Source: Novosphingobium sp. SG707
GTDB lineage: Bacteria > Pseudomonadota > Alphaproteobacteria > Sphingomonadales > Sphingomonadaceae
Assembly (NCBI RefSeq): GCF_012275515.1
Contig: NZ_JAAZQL010000001.1
Span: 541,006-605,005, forward strand
DNA: 64,000 bases
Direction of reading: 5' to 3'
In this document: piece after piece, positions 17,809-27,304 of the stretch
How the letters are laid out: each line of letters starts with the position of its first letter
Position numbering within the stretch: position 1 is the stretch's first letter
Made by a program: the position numbers and the translations under genes
The notes under the pieces: generated by a model
What the model was told of the DNA's origin: nothing
What the model saw: the letters and a program-made list of their open reading frames with translations, nothing else
Database searches by the model: none

Positions 17809-17854
17809 TTGACAGCCATAAATTTGCGCGGTACGAATGATGTTAACGTTAACT
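17809..17854 (+). promoter_or_regulatory. Promoter and palindromic operator of the TonB-dependent receptor gene
   Basis: TTGACA (17809-17814) is followed after 17 bp by TACGAA (17832-17837). The perfect 12-bp palindrome GTTAACGTTAAC (17842-17853) sits right at the expected transcription start. It is a LacI-type dyad with a central CG, like the other operators, but with an AACGTT core in place of AGCGCT. The rest of the 293-bp gap between the divergent MFS and receptor genes is AT-rich and holds no gene. Confidence 0.6.
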
Positions 17855-17957
17855 AGCTCAGAGTGTCAAGAGAGGGTGGAATATCCATCCTCGCGGCGCC
17901 GCGCAAAAACGTTCGTCCAATATCCATCAGCAAAAAATAAATGACTTGGAGGGGTAC

Positions 17958-20909
17958 ATGAGCCTGAAAAGAGCGAAGCGTCACAATACACTCTTGTGCG
18001 GCACGGCCTTGCGCATGGCCGCGCTGACCATCGGCCTGTCGCCGGTTGCGGCCTTGGCCCAACAGCAGGCGGCTCCGGCTGCGTCTGCTGATTCGGCGCC
18101 CGAGGCGGCCAAAGGCGACCGCGAGATCATCGTCACCGGCACCCGCATCACCGCCAGCGGTTTCAAGGCGCCCACGCCCACCACGATCCTCGATGCCGCC
18201 AGTCTGAACGCCAATGCCCAGCCCAATGTCTTTACCACCATTGCGCAATTGCCCTCGCTTCAGGGCTCGACCGGCACGCAGGTCAACACGTTCAGCACCT
18301 CGAGCGGTCAGCAAGGGCTCAGTTCCTTCTCGCTGCGCGGCGTAGGCGCCATCCGTACGCTGACCCTGCTGGACGGACAGCGCGTGGTGGGCGCCAATGT
18401 CACCGGCGTTCCCGATATCAGCCTGTTTCCGCAATTGCTGATCCAGCGTGTCGATGTGGTCAATGGCGGCGCATCGGCCTCCTATGGTTCGGATGCGGTC
18501 GGCGGGGTGGTCAATTTCATCACCGACGCGCATTTCAAGGGCCTGAAGGGCAATGTGCTGGGCGGCATCACCACCTATGGCGATGATGCGCAATATCAGG
18601 TGCAACTGGCCGGAGGCACCAGCTTCCTGCAGGACCGCCTGCATGTGGTCGGCAGCGTGGAATACAGCAACGAGGCCGGCATCGGCGGCGGTGATTTCGG
18701 CATCGGGTTGGCCAATGGCCGCAACTGGTTTGCCCAGACGACGCAGATCAACCGGGGCGTGCTGAATGACGGATCGCCGCAATATATCGTGCGCGATCTG
18801 GCCCAATCGATCTCTTTCACCAAATATGGCCTGATCACGGCGGGGCCGCTGCAGGGTATCGCCTTTGACGCGCGCGGCAATCCGTTCCAGTTCCAATACG
18901 GTTCGGGCGGTGTGCCTCAGCATGACAAGGCGGGCACGGTGGCGGGCTGCTATCCTGGCTACTGTCTGGGCGGCGATCTTTCGGGCAATGTCGATACGGG
19001 CCGTTCGCTGCAATCCAGCATCGAGCGCCTGAACACCTATGGCCGGGTGGGCTTTGAACTCGACAATCGCAACGAGATCTATTTCACCGTCAATATTGGC
19101 AAGGTGAACACCCATAACCAGCCGGTCAACGGGATGAACAAGCCGGGCCTGACCATCCAGTGCGCCAACCCCTTTGTGCCCGCCCTGGTGCAAAATGCCT
19201 GCACCAATGCCGGGATCACCAGCTTCGCCTTCGGCACCAGCAATGCCGCGTTGGGCAATTCGCAGGTCTATACCGAGCGGCGCCAGTACCGTTTCGTGCT
19301 GGGCGGCAAGGGGACCTTTACGCTGGCGGGCAAGGACTGGAAATACGACATCTATGGCGAGCACGGCACCAATTACAGCGATGTCGATGTGCGCAACATT
19401 CTGCTCACCCAGCGCTTCAATCAGGCGATTGACGCGATCACGCTCAATGGCGCGATTGTCTGCCGCGATCCGGTGGCGCGGGCCAATGGGTGCCAACCGC
19501 TCAACATTCTGGGCGGACAGCCCTCGGCGGCGGCTCTGGCCTATGTCGTGCCGCAATATGGCCCCTATCAGCGCACCCGTCAGACGCAGGACGTGGCCAG
19601 CATCAGCTTCTCCGGCTCGCCGGTGGAACTGTGGGCCGGGCCGCTTTCCATCGCCTTTGGCGGCGAATTCCGCCATGAATTCTATCGCGTGGTGGCCGAC
19701 CCCTATGGCGCGGGCTTTGCCAATACGCCCGGCGGGGGCAATTATCCGACCGACCCCGTTCTGATCGCCGGAGGCAACAACTGGTATGCGGGCAATTACA
19801 AGAATGGCGGAGGGGCCTACAGCGTCAAGGAAGGCTTTTTCGAGGCCAATCTGCCGGTCATCAACTCCGACGCCATGGGCCATGCCAATTTGAACGGCGC
19901 GGTGCGCGTCACCAATTACAGCACATCGGGCACAGTCACGGCGTGGAAAGTGGGCGGCACATGGGATCTGCCCATTGATGGCCTGCGGCTGCGCGGGGTG
20001 ACATCGCGCGATGTGCGCGCCCCTAACCTGTCGGAAATGTTTGCCGCGCCCGTCACCACCACGCTGCCCAATTTCTTCGACCCCTTCCACAATACGACCA
20101 CGCTGGTGATCCAGAGCGTGGTGGGCAATCCCAACCTGAAGCCGGAAATCGCGCGCAACACCACCTTTGGCGTGGCTTTGGCCAATCCGTCATGGATGCC
20201 GGGGCTCAACATCTCGTTCGACTATTACAAGCTCAAGCTCAACGGCGTCATTTCCTCGATCAGCGCCAATGACATGGTGCAATATTGCTATCAGAACGTG
20301 CTGCCCCAGACCTGCAACTCCTTCAACCTGAACAATCCGGCGGGCGGCAATTACATCAATGTCCAGCCCTTCAACCTGGCCTCGATCCGCACCGAGGGCT
20401 TTGACATCGAGGCCAGCTATCGCTGGCGCAATCCGCTGGGCCTGCCGGGCAATTTCACGCTGCGCGCGCTGGCCACTCATGTGATCAATTATATCACCGA
20501 CACCGGCCTGCCGGGCACCATCCCCATCGACAGCGCCGGGTCCAATCTGGGCAACACGCCGCATTGGAAATGGCTGGCGGTGCAGAGCTATGACAATGAG
20601 AAATTCTCGCTGATGGTGCAGGAACGCTGGTTCAGCGACGGTACCTTTGCCAACAATTACGTGGTGTGCAGCCCCGGCAGCTGCCCTGTTTCGACCGCCA
20701 ACAACCCAACCATCGACCAGAATTTCATGGCCGGGGCCTTCTATCTGGATCTGGGCGGATCGGTGAATATCACCAAGGCGATCACCGCCTATTTCAAGGT
20801 GGACAATGTGACCGACCATTCGCCCGCGCGCAATTACATCTTCAACAATCCCGCGCTCTATGACCAGATCGGGCGGGTGTTCCGCGCGGGCGTGCGTTTC
20901 AAATACTGA
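17958..20909 (+). CDS. TonB-dependent receptor, probable xylo-oligosaccharide uptake
   Basis: The ATG at 17958 is preceded by GGAGG and gives a 983-aa outer-membrane receptor. After the signal peptide (ending AALAQQQA) come a TonB box-like stretch (GDREIIVTGTRI), a plug domain (about 60-180, with FSLRGVGAIRTLTLLDGQRV and the plug end GSDAVGGVVNFIT), and a 22-strand-type barrel ending in FRAGVRFKY with the C-terminal aromatic residue needed for assembly. An extra cysteine-containing loop is present (GCYPGYCLGG and CANPFVPALVQNAC). It lies between the xylosidase importer and the alpha-glucuronidase and has its own operator, so import of glucurono- or arabino-xylo-oligosaccharides is inferred. 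Confidence 0.92.
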   Translation: MSLKRAKRHNTLLCGTALRMAALTIGLSPVAALAQQQAAPAASADSAPEAAKGDREIIVTGTRITASGFKAPTPTTILDAASLNANAQPNVFTTIAQLPSLQGSTGTQVNTFSTSSGQQGLSSFSLRGVGAIRTLTLLDGQRVVGANVTGVPDISLFPQLLIQRVDVVNGGASASYGSDAVGGVVNFITDAHFKGLKGNVLGGITTYGDDAQYQVQLAGGTSFLQDRLHVVGSVEYSNEAGIGGGDFGIGLANGRNWFAQTTQINRGVLNDGSPQYIVRDLAQSISFTKYGLITAGPLQGIAFDARGNPFQFQYGSGGVPQHDKAGTVAGCYPGYCLGGDLSGNVDTGRSLQSSIERLNTYGRVGFELDNRNEIYFTVNIGKVNTHNQPVNGMNKPGLTIQCANPFVPALVQNACTNAGITSFAFGTSNAALGNSQVYTERRQYRFVLGGKGTFTLAGKDWKYDIYGEHGTNYSDVDVRNILLTQRFNQAIDAITLNGAIVCRDPVARANGCQPLNILGGQPSAAALAYVVPQYGPYQRTRQTQDVASISFSGSPVELWAGPLSIAFGGEFRHEFYRVVADPYGAGFANTPGGGNYPTDPVLIAGGNNWYAGNYKNGGGAYSVKEGFFEANLPVINSDAMGHANLNGAVRVTNYSTSGTVTAWKVGGTWDLPIDGLRLRGVTSRDVRAPNLSEMFAAPVTTTLPNFFDPFHNTTTLVIQSVVGNPNLKPEIARNTTFGVALANPSWMPGLNISFDYYKLKLNGVISSISANDMVQYCYQNVLPQTCNSFNLNNPAGGNYINVQPFNLASIRTEGFDIEASYRWRNPLGLPGNFTLRALATHVINYITDTGLPGTIPIDSAGSNLGNTPHWKWLAVQSYDNEKFSLMVQERWFSDGTFANNYVVCSPGSCPVSTANNPTIDQNFMAGAFYLDLGGSVNITKAITAYFKVDNVTDHSPARNYIFNNPALYDQIGRVFRAGVRFKY

Positions 20910-20918
20910 CGATCCGAT

Positions 20919-20983
20919 ATCCGGCCTGCCCCTCCTCCCTTCGGGCCGGATCACGCGGCGGGCGAAGCCGGTTTTCGCCCGCC
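20919..20983. terminator. Two hairpins between convergent TonB receptor and alpha-glucuronidase genes
   Basis: The first hairpin has arms ATCCGGCC (20919-20926) and GGCCGGAT (20944-20951). The second has arms GGCGGGCGAA (20957-20966) and TTCGCCCGCC (20974-20983). Both are perfect repeats lying between two convergent stop codons, so they can end transcription from either side. No long T run is seen. Confidence 0.55.
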
Positions 20984-21041
20984 CAAAGGCGCCATGGCGT
21001 AAAGGTTTGCCGTCCTTTGCGTCATGGCGTCCTTTGGGGCT

Positions 21042-23162
21042 TCATGGATTGCCCGGAGCATAGGGAAAGGTCAGCGCCTTGTACCAGTCCAGATCATGCG
21101 CGGGCGGCGCGCTGCCCGCGGGCAGGGGCAGGTGGTTGAGCGATTGCCAATAGGCGATCGATGCATCGCGCCACAATTGCGCGTCGCGGCGCTGGATGGT
21201 CAGAAACACGCGAGTCTTTTCAAAACGTTCCGCGTCGATTGCGGGTTTCAGCGCCTGCCATTGGGCCTGCATGGTTTCCACCCCGGCGACGCCCCGATCA
21301 TAATGGCGCACCAGATCATCCCACAGCGTGGCCCCATCCTTCATGCGATAGGTCCATGGCAGATGATGAAACCAGAGCAGATCCTTGTCATTGGTGGTTT
21401 CGGGCCGGGCCAGTCGGGTCGCGATGGCGGGGGCATATTGCGCGATGGCGTTGCTGCCGTTGGCGGTGCGGTCGAAGCCGATGCCCTGCGCGTCGGCGCG
21501 GTTGTAATAGGCCGGGTTCCATTCCGGACGGCTGAGCGTGTTCACCCACGGGCCGGGGCCGTAATGGCCATAGACGCTCATCTGATGGGCAAGGCCCAGC
21601 GGGGTCATGTAATCCACCGCCGCTTCGCGTGAGGGCATCATGATCGCGGTGACGGCATCCACCACCTTGGGCGCGGGCGAGAAGGTCTGCGCCGCCCATT
21701 CGCGCGCGATGGTTTCGGGCGCAAGATCGGGGTTCCACGCCAGACGGCCAAAGGCATACCAGTCCGCCTGATTGAAGATCGAGCCTGACCAGTCGCGGTT
21801 CGCGCCGATATTGGCCACGCCCGCAATACCCGTCAGCCGGTGTCCGTCCAGCGAGCCATCCACCACATGCGCCACGGTGGAGCCTTTGCCCTGCGCCAGC
21901 GTATCGGCCTGCAAGGCTTCGGAAAACAGCGGGCCGAGATAGGTCAGATGCGTCGATTGGCCCAGATATTCCTTGGTGATCTGGAACTCCATCATCAGAT
22001 TGGTGCGCGGCATGGCGCCAAACAGCGGATGGAACGGTTCGCGCGGCTGGAAATCGATGGCGCCGTTCTTGACCTGCACCAGCACGTTGTCGGCAAACTG
22101 GCCGTCCAACGGCTTGAAATCATTATAGGCCTGTTTGGCGCGATCCTCCGGATTGTCATGGGCATAGACAAAGGCGCGCCACATCACCACCCCGCCATGG
22201 GGCCGCAGCGCATCGGCCAGCATATTGGCCCCCTGCGCATGGGTGCGGTGGTAATCGGCGGGGCCAGGCTGCCCTTCGCTGTTGGCCTTGACCAGAAAGC
22301 CGCCGAAATCGGGAATGGCGCGATAGATTTCATCAGCCTTGGCCCGCCACCATGCGGCCACCGCCGGATCAAGCGGATCGGCCGTCTTCAGCCCGCCCAG
22401 TTCGATGGGCGCGGACCAGCGCGCCGAGAGATAAACCTTGATCCCCCATGGCCGGAACACATCGGCCAGCGCCGCCGCCTTGGCAATATAGGGCGCGGTC
22501 AGGCTGTCGGCTTTAGCGTTAACATTGTTGAGCACCGCACCATTGATGCCGACCGAGGCATTGGCCCGCGCATAGTCGGTATAGATCGGATCGCGCCAAT
22601 CGGGCAGGCGCCACCAGTCCCAGATCGATGCCCCGGCATAGCCGCGCTCGACCGTGCCATCCAGATTGTCCCAATGATCGAGCACGCGCAGGGCAATCCG
22701 GGGCGAGGAAACCACATCCAGCCGGGCCAGATCCGCCCCGCTGTGAGCAAGTCGCAAGTAATGAAACACGCCATAGAGCAGGCCCAGATCGGTTTTGGCC
22801 GCTATCTGCGTGTCGATATGGCCGTTCACCTTGCGGCTGGTGAGGGCAAAACCCTCGGCGCCCAGGCGGTCATAGCGGGCGGGCCATGAACCGTCGGCGG
22901 GCGTCGTCAGGCGGATCGGACCTTGATCGGCCCGCGGCGCAAGGCCGCGCTTCAACTCGGCAATGGCCAGTTTGAGCTGCGGCCTGTCTTGTGCATCGGG
23001 CGCGGCAATTGTGATTGCGCGGTCGGACGCGCTGATTGCCGGGGGATAGCGCAGCCAAAGCTGATGGCCGTCTTCGGCGTGGACGATGGTGGGCAGAGCC
23101 ATGGCCGACAGCATCATGGCGGACAGGGCGGTGCTCAGGCCGAGGGTCATACGAGGGATCAT
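21042..23162 (-). CDS. aguA: GH67 alpha-glucuronidase
   Basis: A 706-aa enzyme from the ATG at 23162, with a signal peptide-like N-terminus ending near PTIVHAEDG. GH67 removes (4-O-methyl)glucuronic acid from the non-reducing end of xylo-oligosaccharides. Family features are the N-terminal alpha/beta domain (residues 20-160), LRVLDHWDNLDGTVERGYAG, SIWDWW, GINGAVLNNVNA, FGGFLVKANSEGQPGPADY with the acid Glu, FQPREPFHPLFG with the Asp/Glu base region, and the long C-terminal helical domain. The export signal suggests periplasmic action before XynB. It has its own promoter and operator at 23254. The name follows the known family; the periplasmic location is inferred. Confidence 0.93.
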   Translation of the reverse strand: MIPRMTLGLSTALSAMMLSAMALPTIVHAEDGHQLWLRYPPAISASDRAITIAAPDAQDRPQLKLAIAELKRGLAPRADQGPIRLTTPADGSWPARYDRLGAEGFALTSRKVNGHIDTQIAAKTDLGLLYGVFHYLRLAHSGADLARLDVVSSPRIALRVLDHWDNLDGTVERGYAGASIWDWWRLPDWRDPIYTDYARANASVGINGAVLNNVNAKADSLTAPYIAKAAALADVFRPWGIKVYLSARWSAPIELGGLKTADPLDPAVAAWWRAKADEIYRAIPDFGGFLVKANSEGQPGPADYHRTHAQGANMLADALRPHGGVVMWRAFVYAHDNPEDRAKQAYNDFKPLDGQFADNVLVQVKNGAIDFQPREPFHPLFGAMPRTNLMMEFQITKEYLGQSTHLTYLGPLFSEALQADTLAQGKGSTVAHVVDGSLDGHRLTGIAGVANIGANRDWSGSIFNQADWYAFGRLAWNPDLAPETIAREWAAQTFSPAPKVVDAVTAIMMPSREAAVDYMTPLGLAHQMSVYGHYGPGPWVNTLSRPEWNPAYYNRADAQGIGFDRTANGSNAIAQYAPAIATRLARPETTNDKDLLWFHHLPWTYRMKDGATLWDDLVRHYDRGVAGVETMQAQWQALKPAIDAERFEKTRVFLTIQRRDAQLWRDASIAYWQSLNHLPLPAGSAPPAHDLDWYKALTFPYAPGNP

Positions 23163-23253
23163 GAAAGAGCCTGCATGTTTGAACAAGAAAGATGAGCAAA
23201 ATAGCGCCGCATGGCCTTGGCCATGCTGTCAGGCTTTGCTCTCCCTGCCGATA

Positions 23254-23265
23254 GATAGCGCTATC
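23254..23265. promoter_or_regulatory. Perfect LacI-type operator upstream of the alpha-glucuronidase gene
   Basis: GATAGCGCTATC is the same perfect 12-bp palindrome as at 11011-11022, here flanked as AGATAGCGCTATCA. On the minus strand it ends in TATCTA, a plausible -10, with CTGGCA 18 bp upstream as a weak -35. The geometry repeats that of the GH43-xylB-xylA promoter, 91 bp before the aguA start. Confidence 0.68.
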
Positions 23266-23332
23266 ATGACGAGCTTGCCAGCATCTTCTTTTCCCCGTTT
23301 GGATCGGGTCCCGCAAGGGCCGAAGACAACAA

Positions 23333-23385
23333 GGCCCGCCACAGGCTGATGAAAACGCTATGTCTTCATCGTCCGGTGGCGGGCC
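23333..23385 (-). terminator. Terminator hairpin downstream of the second TonB receptor gene
   Basis: Outer arms GGCCCGCCAC (23333-23342) and GTGGCGGGCC (23376-23385) enclose an inner pair GATGAA/TTCATC. On the minus strand the stem begins about 35 bp after the receptor stop and is followed by the T-rich TTGTTGTCTT, as expected of a Rho-independent terminator. Confidence 0.65.
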
Positions 23386-23419
23386 ATGGGGTTCCTTTCA
23401 ACCGCCTTGGGCGGGACGA

Positions 23420-25780
23420 TCAGAAGCGTTTGGTCACCGTGACGGACCATTCGCGCGGGCGGCCAGGCATTCCGGAAACCGAACCTTGACCAATGGTCTG
23501 GTCAAACAGGGTAAGCAGATAATATTTGTCGAACAGATTGGTCACGGCCAGCGAAACGTCGAAATCCCTCTCGGTGTTGCGCCAGGTCAGCCGGGCATTG
23601 GAAATCGTGTAGCCCGCCACAAAGGCCGTGGGATCATTGCGCGCCGCAGTGTAGAAACCGGACTGATAGGCAATGTCGAAGCGCGGTGTGATGCTGTTGT
23701 GCTCGTTGATGCCGAATTCGTATTGCGCGCCGACGCTCCATTTCCACTTGCTGGTAAAGGGGGTGACATCGGTTAGCCGCACGCCGCTGACACCGGCCGC
23801 CGCCGGGGCGATGCGCGTATATTGGAAATCGATATAGCTGAGCGTGCCGTCAATCAGCAGACCCTTGACCGGGCGCAGCGTGGTTTCGAACTCGATGCCT
23901 TTCACATTGGCGTCGCCCGCATTGGCCGTCATCGCGCAGGGGGCAAGCGCATTGCCCGGCGTGAATTGCGGGCAGGAGGTAAGGACGAGCTGGATATCCT
24001 TGTATTTATTGTAATAGGCTGAAATATTGGTGCGCAATTTCCGGTCAAACCAGTCCGCCTTCAGGCCCAGTTCCCATGCTTCCAACTGTTCCGGGCCGAA
24101 GGGCTGGACCTGCGAGGGGAAGAAGGGGCGCGGGTTGATCCCTCCGCCCTTGTAGCCGGTGGAGAACTGGGCATAGGTCATCAGATCCCGCGTCCAGGCA
24201 TATTGCAGGTTCGCACGATAGTCCCAGCGATCAATCTTGTACGACCCGACCGAACCGTCGAGCGAGCCTACGCGGGGCTGGCCTGTCGAACCATCGGCAA
24301 AACGCCGCGAGAATTTGTAGTCCTTCTCCTCATGCGTGTTGCGGATACCCGCATTCAGCGTCAGCCCCTTGAGGATCTCGAAAGAGGCATTGGCAAAACC
24401 GGCCAGCGAGGATGCCGGCACCTCATCGCCAAGGCTGGCGAACTGGAGGTTCGAGTAACGGATGTCCAGGACATTGGCCAGAACGGTCTTCATGTCGCTG
24501 TAATAGCCGCCGACCGTGTAATTGAGGCGGCCGTCCAGCCCTGTGCCGTTCAGGCGCAGTTCCTGGCTGAAGAAATGAGCCTTGTAATTGTTTTCCGAGA
24601 AATTGACCGGCAGCGGCGAAAGATCGGCGTCCGAGGCATAGCGCGACTGGAACGAGCGATAGCCGGTGATCGAAGTCAGCTTGAGCTGGCGGCTCAGCGT
24701 CACATCGATATGGCCCGAAACGCCATAGCCCGAATAGCGCGATGTCAGCGGGCGCGTGGTTTCGTTGGGCATCAGCGGAGAAGTCGTTGCGGGTTGCACG
24801 CCGGTGGCGTAATTGCAGTAGGGTCCGCAGATGAAGCGGCTGTCATAGGCCACATTGGTATAGGGCCCGCGGATGAAACCGGTGGCGGGATTATTCGCAC
24901 TCAAAAGAACAGCGGGCGACTGGGCGCGATCATCGGTGACGTAATCGGCCGAGATCATCGCATCGACCGGTCCGCGCTCATAGCGCAACTGGGCGCGCAC
25001 CGCCTGATAGTTCACATCGCCCTGTTTGCCCACCACGCAATCGCCCGCCGGGCGCAGGGCGGGAATGCCGCCGACGGTGGGATTGTTGGCCGAACCTTGC
25101 GGATTGGCGCAGCCAAAGTCGATCACATTGACATAGCCGCCCTGGGTTTTCGACGCGGCGGCAAGGCGGAAAGACAGGCCATCGGCAATGCCCAGATCGA
25201 TGCTGGCGCGCAGATCCTGCCTGTTGCGGCTGCCATAGGCGCCCTGCACAAGGCCGGTGTTGGTGCCGCGCGGGCGCTTGGAATAGAGCTTGAGCGCGCC
25301 GCCGATCGAATTGCGTCCCGCCAGAGTGCCCTGCGGGCCGCGCAAAACCTCGACCCGATCCAGATCGAGCAGGTCAAACAGCGCGCCTGTCAACGAAGGA
25401 TAATAGACATCGTCAATATAAAGCCCCACGCCGGGTTCGACCGCAGGGCTGGGGTCACTCTGGCCCACGCCGCGGATCGAGGCCGCCATGGAGGGGCCGA
25501 AATTGGCGTTGTTGGGCTGAAGATTGAGACCGGGCGCTTGCGCTGCGATTTCCTGCACATTGGTCTGGCTGCGCGCCTGCATCATTTCGGCGGAAACGGC
25601 GGTGATGGCGATGGGCGTATCCTGCAGGTTCTGGGCGCGGAACTGGGCCGTCACGACGATTTCCTCGGCGGTAGCGGGTTTCGCCTCCTTGGCTTCTTCG
25701 GCCTGGGCCGTCGAAACCGCGCCAAGAGCCAGCGCCAGCCCGGTCGTGGCGAGCAGATGGCGGCTGCTGAACTTTTTCAT
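23420..25780 (-). CDS. TonB-dependent receptor
   Basis: A 786-aa outer-membrane receptor: signal peptide (MKKFSSRHLLATTGLALALG...AQA), TonB-box-like EEIVVTAQFRAQNLQDTPIA, plug domain (about 45-165, with MAASIRGVGQSDPSPAVEPG, VGLYIDDVYYPS, DRVEVLRGPQGTLAGRNSIGG) and a barrel ending in REWSVTVTKRF. The plug belongs to the large sphingomonad group related to siderophore receptors but used for many carbon sources. It is the last gene before the xylan locus, on the same strand as the AraC-MFS pair but separated by 186 bp. It could serve the aromatic or alcohol substrate of region 2 rather than a glycan. That assignment is only contextual. Confidence 0.9.
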   Translation of the reverse strand: MKKFSSRHLLATTGLALALGAVSTAQAEEAKEAKPATAEEIVVTAQFRAQNLQDTPIAITAVSAEMMQARSQTNVQEIAAQAPGLNLQPNNANFGPSMAASIRGVGQSDPSPAVEPGVGLYIDDVYYPSLTGALFDLLDLDRVEVLRGPQGTLAGRNSIGGALKLYSKRPRGTNTGLVQGAYGSRNRQDLRASIDLGIADGLSFRLAAASKTQGGYVNVIDFGCANPQGSANNPTVGGIPALRPAGDCVVGKQGDVNYQAVRAQLRYERGPVDAMISADYVTDDRAQSPAVLLSANNPATGFIRGPYTNVAYDSRFICGPYCNYATGVQPATTSPLMPNETTRPLTSRYSGYGVSGHIDVTLSRQLKLTSITGYRSFQSRYASDADLSPLPVNFSENNYKAHFFSQELRLNGTGLDGRLNYTVGGYYSDMKTVLANVLDIRYSNLQFASLGDEVPASSLAGFANASFEILKGLTLNAGIRNTHEEKDYKFSRRFADGSTGQPRVGSLDGSVGSYKIDRWDYRANLQYAWTRDLMTYAQFSTGYKGGGINPRPFFPSQVQPFGPEQLEAWELGLKADWFDRKLRTNISAYYNKYKDIQLVLTSCPQFTPGNALAPCAMTANAGDANVKGIEFETTLRPVKGLLIDGTLSYIDFQYTRIAPAAAGVSGVRLTDVTPFTSKWKWSVGAQYEFGINEHNSITPRFDIAYQSGFYTAARNDPTAFVAGYTISNARLTWRNTERDFDVSLAVTNLFDKYYLLTLFDQTIGQGSVSGMPGRPREWSVTVTKRF

Positions 25781-25966
25781 GATCTCTCCCTTTCTTTTTA
25801 TCGTCGCCCAAGGGTCTGCAACCTCTTGCGAAGGCGCCCGGACAAGCGTCAGGCTGGCGATTCCCGCGAATGATCTACCGGCCCGTCATCGGCATTTCAT
25901 GGATGGGTGTGCACGGACCGCTCTGATTGCGCCCGCTTGTTTCGCGCCTTGGTTACAGGCCCGGTT

Positions 25967-27271
25967 TCAGGCCCGGCGGTGCCTTGCGGCAAAGACCAGA
26001 TGGCACCCCGCCCAGATGTAGCAGCCGCCGAAACAGGCGATGGCAAAGCGCACTCCCATGGCCCCGGCATGGGCGCAGGCCCCGGCCAGAGGCCCCGTCA
26101 CGACGCCTGAACAGGCTTGGGCAAAATCGGCCGAGCCAAAGGTCCAAGCTGCGAAACGATCGCTGATAAATCCGGCCACCGGGGGACCAAAACCTTGCCC
26201 GGCCAGATACATGATCGTCAGAAAAATGGCCGAGCCCGTGGCCCTGCTGCGCGAATCAAGCAACCCGTGCAAGGCCGCGATCGCAGGGCCCATGGCCAGA
26301 TAGAAAAATGTCGAACCCAGCAGCATCAGCCCAAAGGCCACCGGCAGGCTGGATTGAAACAGGCCGATAATGAAAATCGGCGCTCCGATCATTGCCCCCA
26401 TTCCGGGCAGCGCCACCAGATAGCGCGGATCGCGCCGCGCGGCCCATTCGCTGCCATATCCGCCCAGCAAGGTGCCCAGCGCCGAGGCCGCCCCGCTGAG
26501 CACACCGAAGGCCATCCCGGTTTGGCCCATGTCCAGCGCGAAATTGCGGGCGAAATAGGACGGCATGAAGGTGTTGATGCCAAAGGCGCCCAGGCTGATG
26601 ATCGACACGCCCAGCAGGATGTGGCGCAAACAGCGGTCCGTCAGCAACACCCGCAGCACGGCGCCGGCAGGCCTGTGTCCTTCGCCATCGGCATCGTGAT
26701 CGGCGCGGCGCGGTTCGCGCATCATCAACAGCGCGGCCAGTGCCACAAGGGCGCCCATCGCCCCGGTAACGTAAAAGGTCGCGCGCCAGCCATGGCTGGC
26801 CGCCACCGCGCCGCCGATCGCCGATCCGGCAAAGGCCGCGACCGGCACGCCCAGCATGAAAAGCGAAATGGCCGAGGCCCGCTTTTCAGGCGGATACATG
26901 TCGGAAATCATTGAATGAGGCGGCGCCTCGGTGCCCGCGCTGCCGCCCGCCATGCCGATGCGCGCCAGCACCATATGCAGGAAGCTGGCGCTGACCCCGC
27001 AGGCCATTGTGAAAAGAGACCCGACCAGCAGCGAGCAGGCCGCGACCCATTTGCGCGAATAGCGCTCGGCAAGCCGGGCCAGCGGCAGCGAGGCGGCCAC
27101 ATTGATCACGGCAAAGGCCGTGCCGCCCAAGAGGCCGATCTGGAAATCGCTGATGCGGAAATCGGCCTTGATCTGTTCGGCCACCAGCGCGATCACGATA
27201 CGGTCGATAAACCCAAAACCATAGATCGCCGTCAGCAGGAACAGCGTGGTGCGGCGGGCGGCGGGGGTCAT
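25967..27271 (-). CDS. MFS transporter, Spinster-like group
   Basis: A 434-aa carrier with twelve membrane segments and the conserved MFS loops. The N-terminus (LTAIYGFGFIDRIVIALVAEQIKADF) and helix 2-3 region (LPLARLAERYSRKWVAACSL) match the Spinster-type carriers common in sphingomonad aromatic-degradation loci. It starts 33 bp after the stop of the AraC gene and is likely cotranscribed with it, opposite to the ALDH-DUF3237-GMC operon. Uptake of the substrate degraded by that operon is the natural guess. The 186 bp between its stop and the TonB receptor start hold no recognisable gene. Confidence 0.85.
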   Translation of the reverse strand: MTPAARRTTLFLLTAIYGFGFIDRIVIALVAEQIKADFRISDFQIGLLGGTAFAVINVAASLPLARLAERYSRKWVAACSLLVGSLFTMACGVSASFLHMVLARIGMAGGSAGTEAPPHSMISDMYPPEKRASAISLFMLGVPVAAFAGSAIGGAVAASHGWRATFYVTGAMGALVALAALLMMREPRRADHDADGEGHRPAGAVLRVLLTDRCLRHILLGVSIISLGAFGINTFMPSYFARNFALDMGQTGMAFGVLSGAASALGTLLGGYGSEWAARRDPRYLVALPGMGAMIGAPIFIIGLFQSSLPVAFGLMLLGSTFFYLAMGPAIAALHGLLDSRSRATGSAIFLTIMYLAGQGFGPPVAGFISDRFAAWTFGSADFAQACSGVVTGPLAGACAHAGAMGVRFAIACFGGCYIWAGCHLVFAARHRRA

Positions 27272-27304
27272 TCCTGTTTCTCCGAATTGATGGGCGGCGG
27301 CGGA

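Noticed and set aside
17853..20090. A 745-codon open frame antisense to the first TonB-dependent receptor.
   Set aside because: It is in the shadow of a gene with clear plug and barrel motifs; its composition is rich in Arg, His, Gly and Ile without domains, as expected of the complementary frame of GC-rich coding DNA.
22512..22525. An operator-like TTTAGCGTTAACA inside the alpha-glucuronidase gene.
   Set aside because: It lies in the middle of coding DNA, far from a promoter, and only partly fits the dyad; chance occurrence is likelier.
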